DNA of 64,000 nt from Micromussa lordhowensis. Lineage: Eukaryota; Cnidaria; Anthozoa; Scleractinia; Lobophylliidae. A program made the translations under genes and the position numbers. The stretch is from NCBI GenBank assembly GCA_964020085.1, contig OZ026603.1:3674865-3738864 (forward strand). The letters run 5' to 3'. Below the pieces are notes generated by a model. It worked only from the letters and a program-made list of their open reading frames with translations, did not search any database and was not told the origin of the DNA. This document shows positions 21,838-31,755 of this stretch, piece after piece. How positions within the stretch are numbered: position 1 is the first letter of the stretch; every line of letters starts with the position of its first letter.

Positions 21838-22625
21838 ATATGTTTAATATACATAGAACTGTGATAGTGGAGCCCCATACCCATCATGCCAAGCGGAACC
21901 CCATACCCATCATGCATGGGAAAAAAAGGGAACCCATGAGTTGAGTTTCTCATGGTTATCATGGCTAGCAGTATTGCTCGTGGGCGCGCACGCACGACGA
22001 CGACGACGACGACCACGGAGTTGCCCAACATGGCAGCCATACTCCAAAACAGAGACAAACAACCTTGGTTTACCGTGTATTTCTTCGATATTGGACATCC
22101 ATGCTATGATCAATTGACACCTGTCAAAACAAGGTATCCGCTGACCAGTATCAAGTGGCAATATCGCGGGCTCTAGTTTACAGTTCATCGAGGTCACATG
22201 CTTTTGTGAAATTGACCGCTGACCAAGTGCTGCTTTTCCCTTCAGATCGGGCGCTCATGTCAGGTTAATTTGTTAAAAACAGGGCAAGATTAAGGTTAAA
22301 AGTAGGCTCCTTCGCAGCCGTTATTAGGGTCGTCACGCAACGATCCTCCCCACTAAGTGGGGGAGTAGCGTTGCGTGACGACTCTAATAACGGCTGCGGA
22401 GGAGACTTGGTTAAAAGTTAACCGAATTATACCTTTTTTTTCAATGTTTTTCGCTGCTTTGTTTTGTGTATATGATGATTATTAAAACTCAAAACAGAAG
22501 GCAGAAGAAGAAAACTGAACACAAAGTTGCAAAACTCAAACCAAAATTCTACCTTTTCCTAGGTTCCTGGCTCTGAACAACCCCTGCCCAGGAACTACGC
22601 TTTTAGGCTGGCCTAAATCTATATA
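21838..22625 (+). repeat. Interspersed repeat family (copies 44880-45430 minus, 60768-61506 plus)
   Basis: The block runs from ACCCATGAGTTGA and CTCATGGTTATCATGG, through a (CGA)n run and TGGACATCCATGCTATGATC, to ACTACGCTTTTAGGCTGGCC. It is recognisable in inverted orientation in the intron at 44880-45430, and in shorter pieces at 17096-17140, 17642-17750 and 54591-54640. The plus-strand open frames inside it are not conserved in frame and are not genes. Confidence 0.7.
22307..22404. repeat. 36-bp-arm hairpin element inside the repeat
   Basis: CTCCTTCGCAGCCGTTATTA and GGGTCGTCACGCAACG pair with CGTTGCGTGACGACTCTAAT and AACGGCTGCGGAGGAG with two mismatches. The centre is a second small hairpin (CTCCCCAC/GTGGGGGAG). 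The same hairpin is in copy 2 at about 61187-61284. Confidence 0.9.
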
Positions 22626-23627
22626 TTATTGACCTCAACCCTCAGCTTAAGTCTTTCTGCTTTTGGCCCTTAATTTACAAGGTGAAAGGGAATGAAATTA
22701 ATCATGACCACGCCTGTTGATCAGATTGGCCAAAAAATGTGTGACAAATGAAAGGGCATGGCTTAATTTAGGTTTATATCACAGAAGCACTATTGATCAC
22801 AGTCTACAGAAAAAAAAGTTGAATGCCTGAGGTTAAATAATTTTCCAAGGGGCAGTATCGAACTGAAGTGCGTATAGTTAAAATCTGACACTCGAGGAAA
22901 AGACAGTTAAACACGGAGCGATCCTATAAATGGAGGCTGAGCGGCTCAGCCCGTCAATCAGAAATTGGAATACTCTTCTTTGATTGGCTTATTCACCCGG
23001 GCGTGTCGTACTCCCGCGAAATTCGCACGAAGTAATATTACAGGCGACCGCACAAGGGAAGATTTTTCGTTTGTTTGCTTTCTTTCTAAAAAGGTAAGCG
23101 AAAACAACAAGAATGGCGTCTACAGAACAAGAATTTAGACATATACATATCATATACATGCATTTTAACTTATTATTTTTGTTGTTTCACTTGTGAAAGC
23201 ATATCGATTGTTTTGGAGTTGTTTACTCCTTATAAATGCCGTACGCGTGTTTTAGACAAAGTGCAAACCGTTGACAAACATGTACATGCTAAAAAAAAAG
23301 TGGTATCTTTCATTATGACCCCAAAAATTTTTTTTCGCTAAAACAATAAAACTTATTTTGTGGAGTAATGTGCCGCAAAAATTTTTCGATTTGGTTAAAT
23401 CCTCGAATTTCTGTGCCCCTTTGAAACCGAGTTTCGTATGGTTCACGACCGAGCATGGGGAATCTGGGGAGAGTAAGGCCGTGACGTCACTTCGAGAACG
23501 AAAGTTCGGGCCTTTTACTCTGTGCGAGCGTAGAAGCCTTTTTGCCGCATAAGTTTTTCGCTGGGGCTCCACAGTCGACAGATTTCTGTTTTTATCAACA
23601 ATATCTTCTACTTCGTCGGGTTCTGAA

Positions 23628-24380
23628 ATGAGCTTTGACTCAGAAGACTCCGAAATTTATTATATCGCTGAAGAGAATGACGACTCGCACTTATCAACAA
23701 CGCAAAGTGAATAGTTAAACGATGACGACCGAGCTGATTTATATGCTGACAACTCTCTGGCCAACGAAGAATGGACAGCCAAATGAGGTGGATGCTGACA
23801 AAGAACTCGAACGAGCTCTGATGGACAGACCCGAAGGCAATGATATATAGAAGTCAAAGAGTGATACTAGTAAGACTGTAGCGCGTGGCGCGTATTTACT
23901 ATTTTCGCGCATTCTTCGATCTCGCATTAACATACTTTCGTATAAATAAAAGTCAAGTCCCTTTACTTTCTCAAATTATTTTAACTTCATGCGTTCAAAG
24001 TAGATCAAAATGATTATCCCATGACACAATGCTTGTGTTCTTTTCGTGCGAGTGTGGAAATTGTAGCGTCGCTTCCCTTCAAAACATCAGCGAATGTTAT
24101 TGTTGTTATTATTGTATTAAAGTGAGTTAGAAGGTTGTCAAGACTCAAAGAAGAATAATCTTGTTCTTGAAGATATTGGTGCTGATGTTATCTTAAAGTG
24201 TGTTACTGAATATCCAGGAATTAAACCTGTATGGCTTCAGAAATGGAGTTTTAAGATTAGTAGCGGGCAAATACAAAACTATCTGTCAGCTGTGCCGACT
24301 GACTGCTGTTGTTTCTCAGATCAGATGCAACAACGGCAGCATGAATCGATGGACAAGCGGTTATTCCAAAGCCACTGAGT
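23628..24380 (+). pseudogene. P2X7 C-terminal 'ballast'-domain-like protein, decayed
   Basis: ATG at 23628 opens an acidic N-terminus (MSFDSEDSEIYYIAEENDD), with a stop after about 27 codons. Shifted frames then give SLANEEWTAK and VDADKELERALMDRPEGN. At about 24047 comes the cysteine cluster CECGNCSVASLQNISECYCC, followed by LVLEDIGADVILKCVTEYPG and IKPVWLQKWSF. Cysteine spacing, the ECxCC motif and the CxTxxPGxxxVxLxxW stretch are those of the zinc-binding ballast domain of vertebrate P2X7 C-termini and its invertebrate relatives. The usual downstream Tyr/Arg-rich region is missing. Stops and frameshifts show it is not functional. It lies inside the Kolobok-like element and converges on the THAP gene. 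The match is from memory of the family. Confidence 0.6.
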
Positions 24381-24489
24381 CAGCAAAATCCCTTCCTCTC
24401 TCTGAAAATCCAGGCATCGAGCGAGATCATCTGGTTTGAATTAAATGCTTTATAGAACAGATCACCGAACACTTATTACACGGCTATCA

Positions 24490-24645
24490 CTTTTGCACGT
24501 TTCGCTTTCACGAAATCGAGCCATCCCTTTGTACGTTTCTTCTCTTCAGGACGATCATCTCCATAAAACGGTATGGCATTTAGCGGAGTATCTCCTGTAA
24601 GTTTGTTGTGTTGGTACATGACAATACAGCGCACCTGGCTAGCAT
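24490..24645 (-). pseudogene. THAP-domain fragment (transposase N-terminus)
   Basis: From ATG at 24645, MLARCAVLSCTNTTN gives the first C-x4-C zinc ligand pair typical of THAP domains. After a frame change, TPLNAIPFYGDDRPEEKKRT and KGWLDFVKAKRAKV continue the fold in the usual order: the I/FH-I/L-P segment, then the W helix. The second Cys-x2-His pair is not present. THAP domains start the transposases of P elements and Kolobok elements. Together with the TTAA flank, this points to a Kolobok transposase N-terminus. Confidence 0.65.
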
Positions 24646-24915
24646 TTTTTTCGAACAACTTTTTCGGCCTTTCTCACAGAAACAAGTAAATATGCGAATC
24701 TCAGAATCATCGTGTTCTCGATCTGACGTCACATCCGGCCCTCGACCCATTCCCCGTTAAACTCGGTCATGAACCAAAATGGCGGCATTTTGACGTACTT
24801 TGACGAGCCATAGAAAATCAACGATTTAACCAAATCGAAAAATTTTTGCGGCACATTACTCCACAAAATAAGCTTTATTGCTTTAGCGAAAAAAATTTTT
24901 GGGGTTAGGTGCACT

Positions 24916-25266
24916 TTAAGGCACAAAAACTAACTTATACCTTTTTTACAATTTCAACCAAATTGAGATACCACCTTAACTCTCTCTACCTGTCAATAGC
25001 TTTGAATTTGTGAAAATGCTTTTGCCCCTGTGCCTCCGAGGATGGTTGTCCTGATACTTTGTCAAATGTTCTTATGAAAAATGCTTTTAGCGAAATCTTA
25101 TAATAGGACAAAAGGGAAACAGTTTGTCGTTCTTTGTAGGAGGGACAGGAGGCATCAAAATAACTCGTTACTAAGCACAAGCTACTATTCTTTTCAAAGC
25201 AGATTTTTATTCAAGAACAAAATCCTAACACGTTTAAGTCAACATTAACAAATTGCGAAGATTTAC
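24916..25266. other. 3' side of the Tyr-rich gene
   Basis: Holds a minus-strand AATAAA (25206-25211 on the plus strand) that would end the transcript of the gene at 25267-25656. Copy 2 of the duplication leaves the window at the equivalent of 25101. Confidence 0.5.
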
Positions 25267-25656
25267 TTAGTGGGTTATTGCGCTCTTTTTGTCCTCTTCA
25301 TCGTCGCCTTCTTTTTTAGCTTCTTCTTTAACATTATTTTCTGTCGTTTCCGCTGGGACACAGCCTGGGTAACCGCAGTTGTACCCATATGGGTAGTTAT
25401 ATCCATACGGGTAGTGGTACGGGTACGGGTAGCCGTACGGATAGGTGTGCGTGGCGGGCTGTTGTACGGTCACTGCAGGATGTACAGTCACTGCCGTGAG
25501 CGGAGCTGCGGGGTGGACGGCCGGATGTACTGCTGGGTGTGCGTACGGGTATGGGTAGTGGTACAGGTAGGCGAGGTGTTGATAGGGGTACTGTCCATAA
25601 TGCAAGGGATACCCAGGATGTTCATACCCAGGGTAGTAAACAGTACTGGTTTTTCC
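25267..25656 (-). CDS. Tyr/Pro/His-rich structural-type protein, last exon
   Basis: The frame stays open from a splice acceptor (CGTTTGTAG just above 25656) to TAA at 25267. It encodes about 129 residues: a Tyr-Pro-Gly segment, HYPYPYAHPAVHPAVHP, a Val/Thr/Ala/Pro linker, YPYGYPYPYHYPYGYNYPYG, and a C-terminus with two cysteines followed by an acidic/Lys tail (EEAKKEGDDEEDKKS). The composition suggests an extracellular structural or matrix protein, or an adhesive, with Tyr available for cross-linking; this is inference from composition only. A poly(A) signal lies at 25206-25211. An upstream 30-nt exon (25776-25805) fits in phase. The first exon, presumably with a signal peptide, was not found. 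No family name can be given. Confidence 0.65.
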   Translation of the reverse strand, partial: GKTSTVYYPGYEHPGYPLHYGQYPYQHLAYLYHYPYPYAHPAVHPAVHPAAPLTAVTVHPAVTVQQPATHTYPYGYPYPYHYPYGYNYPYGYNCGYPGCVPAETTENNVKEEAKKEGDDEEDKKSAITH

Positions 25657-25775
25657 TACAAACGAAAATGAACGATTGTTAATAACTCACGATCTTGAGC
25701 ATATAATCATATTTTAGACTGACATCATCTTCTAAATTGATATCATAGTTTAGATTGCAGGAGAACTACGTATAC

Positions 25776-25805
25776 CTTTCTTGTCTTTATCCTGTTTCAC
25801 ATCAT
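25776..25805 (-). CDS. Likely internal mini-exon of the Tyr-rich gene
   Basis: A 30-nt block between an acceptor (AATCAG) and a donor (GTATAC) reads DVKQDKDKK and joins the next exon in phase to give KKGKTSTVYYPG. The very short length and the directly adjacent Penelope fragment make this tentative. Confidence 0.4.
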
Positions 25806-25809
25806 CTGA

Positions 25810-26120
25810 TTGCTACAGTCTGCTTTAGATGACCTCAGGAGACATTTGTCACGCAATGGGTACCCCCGTGGTATTATTTCTTATAACATGAACGATGTAG
25901 TCAATAAACACCAAAACAAACCTAAGGATATCATTACAGTGCCCAAAAAAGAAATTTTCATTGTTTTACCCTATCTAGGTATTCAAAGTAAAATTGTCAC
26001 TCAACAGCTCAAATCGTGTATCTACAAGTTCTATGGTTGTTTTAATCTTAAGATTATTTTCCGAAACACTCGCCGAATTAAGTCTTTTTTCCCCTATAAA
26101 GACAAACTCAACCGCTCCCT
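25810..26120 (+). pseudogene. Penelope-like retroelement fragment
   Basis: Open frame with LDDLRRHLSRNGYPRG, TVPKKEIFIVLPYLGIQS, CIYKFYGCFNLKIIFRNTRR and IKSFFPYKDKLNRS. This matches the linker between the reverse transcriptase and the GIY-YIG endonuclease of Penelope-like elements. The RT core and the GIY-YIG domain are missing. The frame is cut at TTAA (26120-26123), where a Kolobok-type terminus begins. Confidence 0.7.
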
Positions 26121-26123
26121 TAA

Positions 26124-26165
26124 AGTGCCCCTAACCCCAAAAATTTTTCTTAGCCGCCAAAAAGG
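26124..26165 (+). mobile_element. Terminus of a Kolobok-like element
   Basis: TTAA, then AGTGCCCCTAACCCCAAAAA and TTTTTCTTAGC, is the same terminal sequence as the right end (inverted) at 24870-24919. It begins inside the Penelope fragment. I could not place its other end. Confidence 0.6.
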
Positions 26166-28828
26166 TCCTTTTTGTTCTGATCACATTGGTGAAAAAATTA
26201 TAGTCGTACGATTTTTCCTCGATTTTCTGTGAATTTTTAAACGGCCCCGTCTCCTGCATGTTCAGTGTTATAATGTCAGTGTTAGCAGGGGACGTTAAAG
26301 AACCCACACACTTATCGGAAAGAGTAGGGGATGAAATTCCCGGTGCTGTGGTCTGGCCTTGTTTCACGGGTTGGTGCTTCACATAGGGTTAACCTCGTGC
26401 ACCTTTCCCCCTTGGACAGAAATGCCCAAGAAAAATTGCTATGTCTTGTCTATGCACAGTTAATAGAACTAAAGAATGTCACTCGGTTATGCCCCAGTCA
26501 CGTGACGCGTTTAGACCAATCACGTGCAATCGAAATATTTCATTGATTAATTATAGTTAATCCAACAAAATCCGGGCCCAAGTGACGGGAAAAAAGGAAA
26601 CGATTTCTAGCCGACCATGTTGTAATCTATCCTCAGGGCTTCTACATTTGAAATATGAAAATTATTTCTTCTGTACAGTCATAGATACTAGCATTTTTAC
26701 ATGCACATCGTGGAAACGAATTAAGGGAAGTGATAACTGCTTGAGGCAGGAGGAAATGAGCAAGCCATCCGAATAAGGATAGAGTTACTATTTACGCAGT
26801 AGTCATGATGGTCTCCCATGACTGGGTAGGTCGGCGTTGATTAAAATCGGTTCTGCCATCATCCAGAAATTTAGATTGCTCCTTTAGAAGTGATAGTTCT
26901 GTTTCTCAGTTGTGGTTTGAAGTGAAATGTCTGGAAAACAGAGCTGGTTATATCATACGAAAACATTTGCAGTGTGACGTGTTTCTGCTGTCGAGTTAGG
27001 GATTCACAACGCAAATGACAAGGACAAACATGTCATGCAAAACAGCGCTCTTTATCTACAGTACCGAGAAATACACCGGATTGCGTCATAAATCCCTGTG
27101 ACATCATGTGTCGGTCACACTACCAGGAACAACGCGTTAGTAAAATCCATACAGAATTACACATTAATTAGAGGAAATCTGCTGATCCATTTACAACCAC
27201 GTTTTCTTCGGTCAGTTCACTTTGATACTCAGTGTCACAAACTTCGACGTGGTTCTTGACAAATAATTCGAAAGTTTGCTGGATTTATGCAATTATACTT
27301 CAAAGCTAAAGGGAATTCTTCTTTGATTAGAAAATTAAACAACGCACGTCATATTGCAAATAAACAGGTTGTTGATTAGGCTTAATTAGTTGGTAATGTT
27401 GTTTATCGTAGAACGTTAAGTCATAGCGAAATTTTCCAATTATTGTTTACTCCCCTGATTCTGAGCGAAGCTCAGCAAAAAAAATCCATAAATTGAAGAA
27501 AGGCAATTCATTGTTAACTACCAGCTTAATTTATGTTGGTTATGGAGGTTAACAATTTAAATAAATCAAATACAAAAACAAATAAATTCCTTCAGTGATA
27601 GTCAATGTACCCGCTGATTAATTACGAGTTGTTGATTAGGTCTAATGACTTCTAATTAGCTCTCCTTACCTGAATGGAACGTCAAAGTGAAATTAACCAA
27701 TCACCTTCTTCGAGTCAGATTATTGTTGCCTCAGGCGGATCCAGATCTTGAGCTAAGGAGGGGGGGAGTCAGGTTTTGTTTTGCTTGCCCTGCCGGCTTT
27801 TCTTCCTTCTGTCATTTCTTCTTTTATTCACCCAAAATAAGGCGAGCGGGCGGACCTCTGCATGAGCCCCTCCCTTAGATTCGCCACTGGTTATGTAGGG
27901 AATTCAATGTACACAGCACATATTTATTTCACGAATGGCTTTTCAGGAAGTAAAACTGTAATTTTGAAAAGAACTTCAAAATGAACAGTGTGAGCGAATG
28001 TTCCCACTTTTCTGGTTTAATACAGTAATTCTCGTCATAAAAGGCGTTAAGATATTAAAGGGTATGTTTAAAGCTCGTTTTCTAAAAACGTGTTATACTA
28101 TTTTGAAGATATTTTGCGAAGGATTTGTCCTATAGAGCTGACATTTTCAGGATTTGTTGTTCTCAGTAAGTTTTGTATTTTAAGCATAGAATTTTTCCAT
28201 CAAGTGCATTTTGTCGAAACCATGCATTGAAACGATTGCTGAGTTTTCTGTATCAGATTTGCTTAGCTATGCCATTCGTTTCGTAAACATTATATTTTGG
28301 CTTGCTTTGGTGAGACAAACTTAATTAAAAAATAGCCGGTAGTTAACTTAATGATAAATTATTTAAAAGGAGAGCAATTACACATCAAGCAGTGGTAGAT
28401 GCCATGAATAAGTCTTTATTTCATCCACTGTAATCGATTGTGGTTATAAAAGTTTCAATTTGTTTTAGATGTGGACAAGTATGTTGTGCTAATCAGTATG
28501 GTAAAGAACTTTTTTTTTTCAACATATTAATAATAGCCATTGCCCGGTAAATACGGAGACTCTTTTGGTGAACTTTTTTCAGAAATATACTTTCAAACTT
28601 CCAGCGAGTTCACATTTTTGTGAAAGTATATTTCTGAAAATAGTTCACGAAAAAGGGTCTTTTTGATGCAATAAAAGAAATCCGACCTGTCGTCGATTCT
28701 CCATATTTATAAGGAATGGCTCTTAGAGCGCCTGTCTGTAGATTTCGCATGCAGGCTAGGGGTACAAAATGAAACAAATCGAGAACTCCCAAACTTGGCC
28801 AGAAATTACGGTGGAACAATTTATTTAA
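26166..28828. other. Mostly unassigned; possible hAT-type MITE at 27732-27889
   Basis: No gene recognised. GGCGGATCCAG at 27734 and CGCCACTG at 27882 resemble the ends of hAT-type MITEs (CAGTGGCGGATCC), but I see no 8-bp target duplication. At 28560-28650 a stretch is repeated inverted (TTCAGAAATATACTTTCA / TGAAAGTATATTTCTGAA), making a short hairpin. Confidence 0.35.
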
Positions 28829-29084
28829 AGGAGAATGGAAGGCGAGAACCCAATTTTTAGGAAGTCCTTTTTACGAAAGCACATGATACGTCGTAATCAA
28901 ATTGCTATGTTTTAGGATGTGAACTTACCTTTTAACCTGATTGCAACAGCAAAAAGCACCGTGACAGAACAATTTGAACGTCCGCCATTTTGGAAGCCAT
29001 TTTGAAGGCTTGGGCGCATAGCATGACGTCACTGCGCACATGAGAAAAACGCGCGAATTTCGAGAAGACAACATCAGCTCCAAA

Positions 29085-29206
29085 ATGGTGGAACGTGCTG
29101 TAGTTGGCTGTTCAAACAGAACGCCTAGAGATTCCAAAAGAGGGATAAGTTTTCATCGACTACCCTTGAAAAATAAACCACTTCTTAAGGAGTGGCTGCG
29201 AAAGTT
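29085..29206 (+). pseudogene. THAP-domain N-terminus (truncated)
   Basis: MVERAVVGCSNRTPRDSKRG continues with ISFHRLPLKNKPLLKEWLRK, the THAP order of CxNR, FH-x-LP and the W helix. Where the first zinc-binding cysteine would normally sit there is Ala (MVERA). The frame runs into the opposing gene at the deletion point, so the Cys-x2-His pair is lost. In a Kolobok-type element this would be the transposase start. Confidence 0.65.
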
Positions 29207-29419
29207 TCATTCACCTGAAATTTTATTTACGGCTTCCTCGATCTCCTTACAGCATAAACATTCTTTCTCTTGTTGTCCTTCCCAGTTTGCACAACACTCG
29301 CATACACACCACAATGTATTTCCCCTTCGGTGCTCATCTTGTCTCTCGTGAACACTGTCTTCCTCCGACTCCGAACTGTCTCGCATGGGTTCAAAAGAGT
29401 ATGGCTCGATCTCAGCCAT
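29207..29419 (-). pseudogene. P2X7 'ballast'-like protein N-terminus (truncated)
   Basis: MAEIEPYSFEPMRDSSESEE is followed by an acidic linker, then WCVCECCANWEGQQEKECLC and CKEIEEAVNKI. The EPYxFEP start, WCxCxxC and ECxCCxEI motifs are characteristic of invertebrate proteins carrying the P2X7 ballast-type zinc domain. The frame then stops at the deletion junction, so the CIT..HP..xxVCL half is absent. It starts inside the right terminal repeat and faces the THAP frame. Confidence 0.65.
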
Positions 29420-29724
29420 AATCCAAGCAATCCAAGCGGTTTCGACACGATCCGATCTTCACAAAATTTTGTTGCCCTGAAAAAGGCACCTGTGCGCAGT
29501 GACGTAACAACATGGCGGCGGGCATTCCTTTTATGGAAGAAACCGGATGGAAAGATGTCCAAAATGGCGGACGTTCAATTTTGAAAAATGACCACGGATT
29601 TTGAACTCGTTTCGTCACTTTCGAGAGGTAAAATTTACTTTTCTTGCTTTTTACTTCAAATCTAAGCTATTTCAATAGTTTTAAGCTTCCATATAAAATA
29701 TGACTCCTAGCCTTCCGTTCTCCT

Positions 29725-30722
29725 TTAACAAAAATACTCTATGTTCGACCAGATTTTGTTTTTTGGCGACTCACATCCGTTTTCAAGGAGTCACTGGCAT
29801 TTAGATAGATAAAGTGGCGAAATTGATTCTTGCCTTGTCCTGTGAAAGTATGACTTAAAAATAGTTAATAATCCGGGAACTTACTCATCGCAATTCCCCA
29901 TCGAACTGTCTTATTCACGATTGCTGCTAATTTGATCCCTATTTCCCTGCAAACGGATATTTGACATATTTACATATTTACAACGTTTGTCAACGTCTTT
30001 AATTAAATGGAGAGCTGAAATAAACGGAATGTGCGCATGCTCTTCATGAAAACTCTAACACTGTCTGCCTCATTTCCCGGGGGACACCCTTGGAAAGATA
30101 TCCCTCGGTTGTGTCACCGGGCGTTAATAAACTGATCAAAGAATAAGTTTTTCAATGCTACATTTTAAACAGTTGTCTCGAAATAACCACCCTATTTAAA
30201 AGCACGTGTCAACAAAAATCAAAAATTGGTAAAGGTTTTGGTAAAGTTATTTTTTTCAAACTAAGTGGAGATTTCCATAAAGAAACAGGGGGTTTCTTTC
30301 AGGTCTCGTACAATGTCAGAATTTCTTTAAATGTCGTAGAAATTTCATAATAATACCTGGAAAAGTTGTAGAATACGCTGACTGCAAGTGGATATCTTCT
30401 GGCTTTATACTCAAGGCATATGGTTTTCTTCAACTAAATGGCTGATTTTAAAGCCTAAATTTCTCATACCTGGCCTTGAAATCTCTTGTCACCATTTTCT
30501 ACCAAAACAAACACGAACTATTTGAGAAATGAACCACATAGCGATGAATAGTTCAGTATGGACTACTAAAAGCCGGAGTTTGAGCAAATTTGGAATTTCG
30601 CTTTTCGTCTCTTTCGTGTGTGGTATTTTCGTGACTCTCGCAATTTTAATTATGCCATTTTAACGCCAGGAGGTTTACGTCATCAGTATGGAATTTCTGG
30701 CGGTGAATCGCAGACGTCTATC
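29725..30722. other. No recognisable feature
   Basis: AT-rich sequence without a recognisable gene. It ends at the 9-bp target duplication of the next element. Confidence 0.4.
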
Positions 30723-31755
30723 CAACCTCGTTCCCAGGCTCTCTCTCCTCTGCCTCCCTTTGTCGTTGGGAGAAGGACCCTGGTTGCGGCTGGTCACGTG
30801 ACAACCTGTGACACAAACTTTTTCACCAGGGTGGAGTCAACAAATAATTTTTGTCGATATCAACTGAAGCGAAAGAAAGGCGATCACTGGTCGCTATATC
30901 AAACTACACACTGGCAAATACACCTTTGAAATTCTTCAGTCCTATTCTAAGCTTCATACAGGACAAACGAAATTAATTTGTATGTATCCAGCGTATTGAA
31001 TTACCACTCTTTATTTCAATTCCAGCCGGTCGAATTAAGCGTAAACTGTTTCATAGCATGTTGCCTGAATTAACCTCACGGCACACTGTTCGCTATATAA
31101 AACGATGTTTTATTTACTATTTTGCAAAACATAATTCTTGACTATGTCAAGGAATCGTGTTAAACATCTGCCTAAATATAAACTTACATAAACCTGATGC
31201 AGATGAAATATAAGCGCGGGCTTAAGTCAACAAAACTGCAAATCATTTTACATTGCGTTAAACCAAATGCAAGTCAGCTCGGCTAATCGGCCATGTGACA
31301 GAAGTACTTTTTAAATTCAAATTACCGCACAAAGAAGAAAATAAATTACCTCCGAAAGCAAAGATTCAAGAGACTGATCCACTGGTCTCACTTCGATTCG
31401 GTACGTGACGTTTTACAAGTGATAACCGTCGGAAATTTTGAGCTCCATTCGGCTGCCGAATTTCTTTGTGAACGAAAGTCTTCTATATTTTGGAGTCGGC
31501 AGAAATAATGTAGCCTTCTTCATCGGCAAAATCCGACTTCGAACCCGATAGAGCGGGTAGCTTTTTTAGCGACTGCTCGAGGTTTTGAAACCCTCAAAGT
31601 TTGCCACAGCAACAATTAAAGTACTCTGCCACCCCTCCCACCCAACATATTTTTTTACCACCCAGATTCTGGGTGGTCACGTGACCAGCCGCAACCAGGG
31701 TCCTTCTCCCAACGACAAAGGGAGGCAGAGGAGAGAGAGCCTGGGAACGAGGTTG
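30723..31755. mobile_element. Mutator-like MITE, 1033 bp, perfect 80-bp TIRs
   Basis: The first 80 bases (CAACCTCGTTCCCAGGCTCT...GGCTGGTCACGTGAC) are exactly the reverse complement of the last 80 (31676-31755). The 9-bp sequence ACGTCTATC flanks both ends (30714-30722 and 31756-31764). A 9-bp target duplication with long TIRs fits Mutator-like elements. No transposase frame is seen inside. Confidence 0.9.

Larger units (their letters stand above)
23292..24915. mobile_element. Kolobok-like DNA transposon remnant, about 1.6 kb (copy 2 at 62174-63814)
   Basis: Inverted terminal regions share CCCCAAAAATTTTTTTTCGC, then AATAAARCTTATTTTGTGG, GTGCCGCAAAAATTTTTCGA and TTTGGTTAAAT. The right end reads AGGTGCACT and is followed by TTAA (24916-24919). 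A third copy of this terminus at 26120 also starts at TTAA. The extreme left end is rearranged. TTAA targets plus a THAP-domain gene point to the Kolobok superfamily. Inside are two converging decayed genes: a P2X7-ballast-like frame from the left and a THAP frame from the right. Confidence 0.7.
11111..25101 (+). repeat. Segmental duplication, copy 1
   Basis: From ATGAAGACATGTAGAATATT onward this segment matches 46751-64000 in direct orientation with only scattered substitutions and small indels. The match runs until copy 2 hits the window end (corresponding to 25101), so the true right limit is unknown. Differences include two large ones: a 2.4-kb insertion and a 784-bp block, both present only in copy 2. 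Smaller copy-1-specific changes include a 26-bp tandem duplication near 21880-21920 and a 27-bp extra block near 18712. Confidence 0.97.
28829..29724. mobile_element. Kolobok-like element, deletion derivative, 896 bp
   Basis: Ends AGGAGAATGGAAGGC and GCCTTCCGTTCTCCT are inverted repeats, and each is directly flanked by TTAA (28825-28828 and 29725-29728). A second inverted pair, GAACGTCCGCCATTTTGGA, lies subterminally (about 28976 and 29557). Inside, a THAP frame starts from the left and a ballast-like frame from the right. They meet at about 29205, as if the middle of a longer two-gene element had been deleted. This family differs in sequence from that at 23292-24915 but has the same plan. 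Confidence 0.75.

Noticed and set aside
22015..22180. Plus-strand frame with a Thr run in the interspersed repeat as a gene
   Set aside because: The frame comes from a (CGA)n tract, and the related copy at 44880-45430 does not conserve it.
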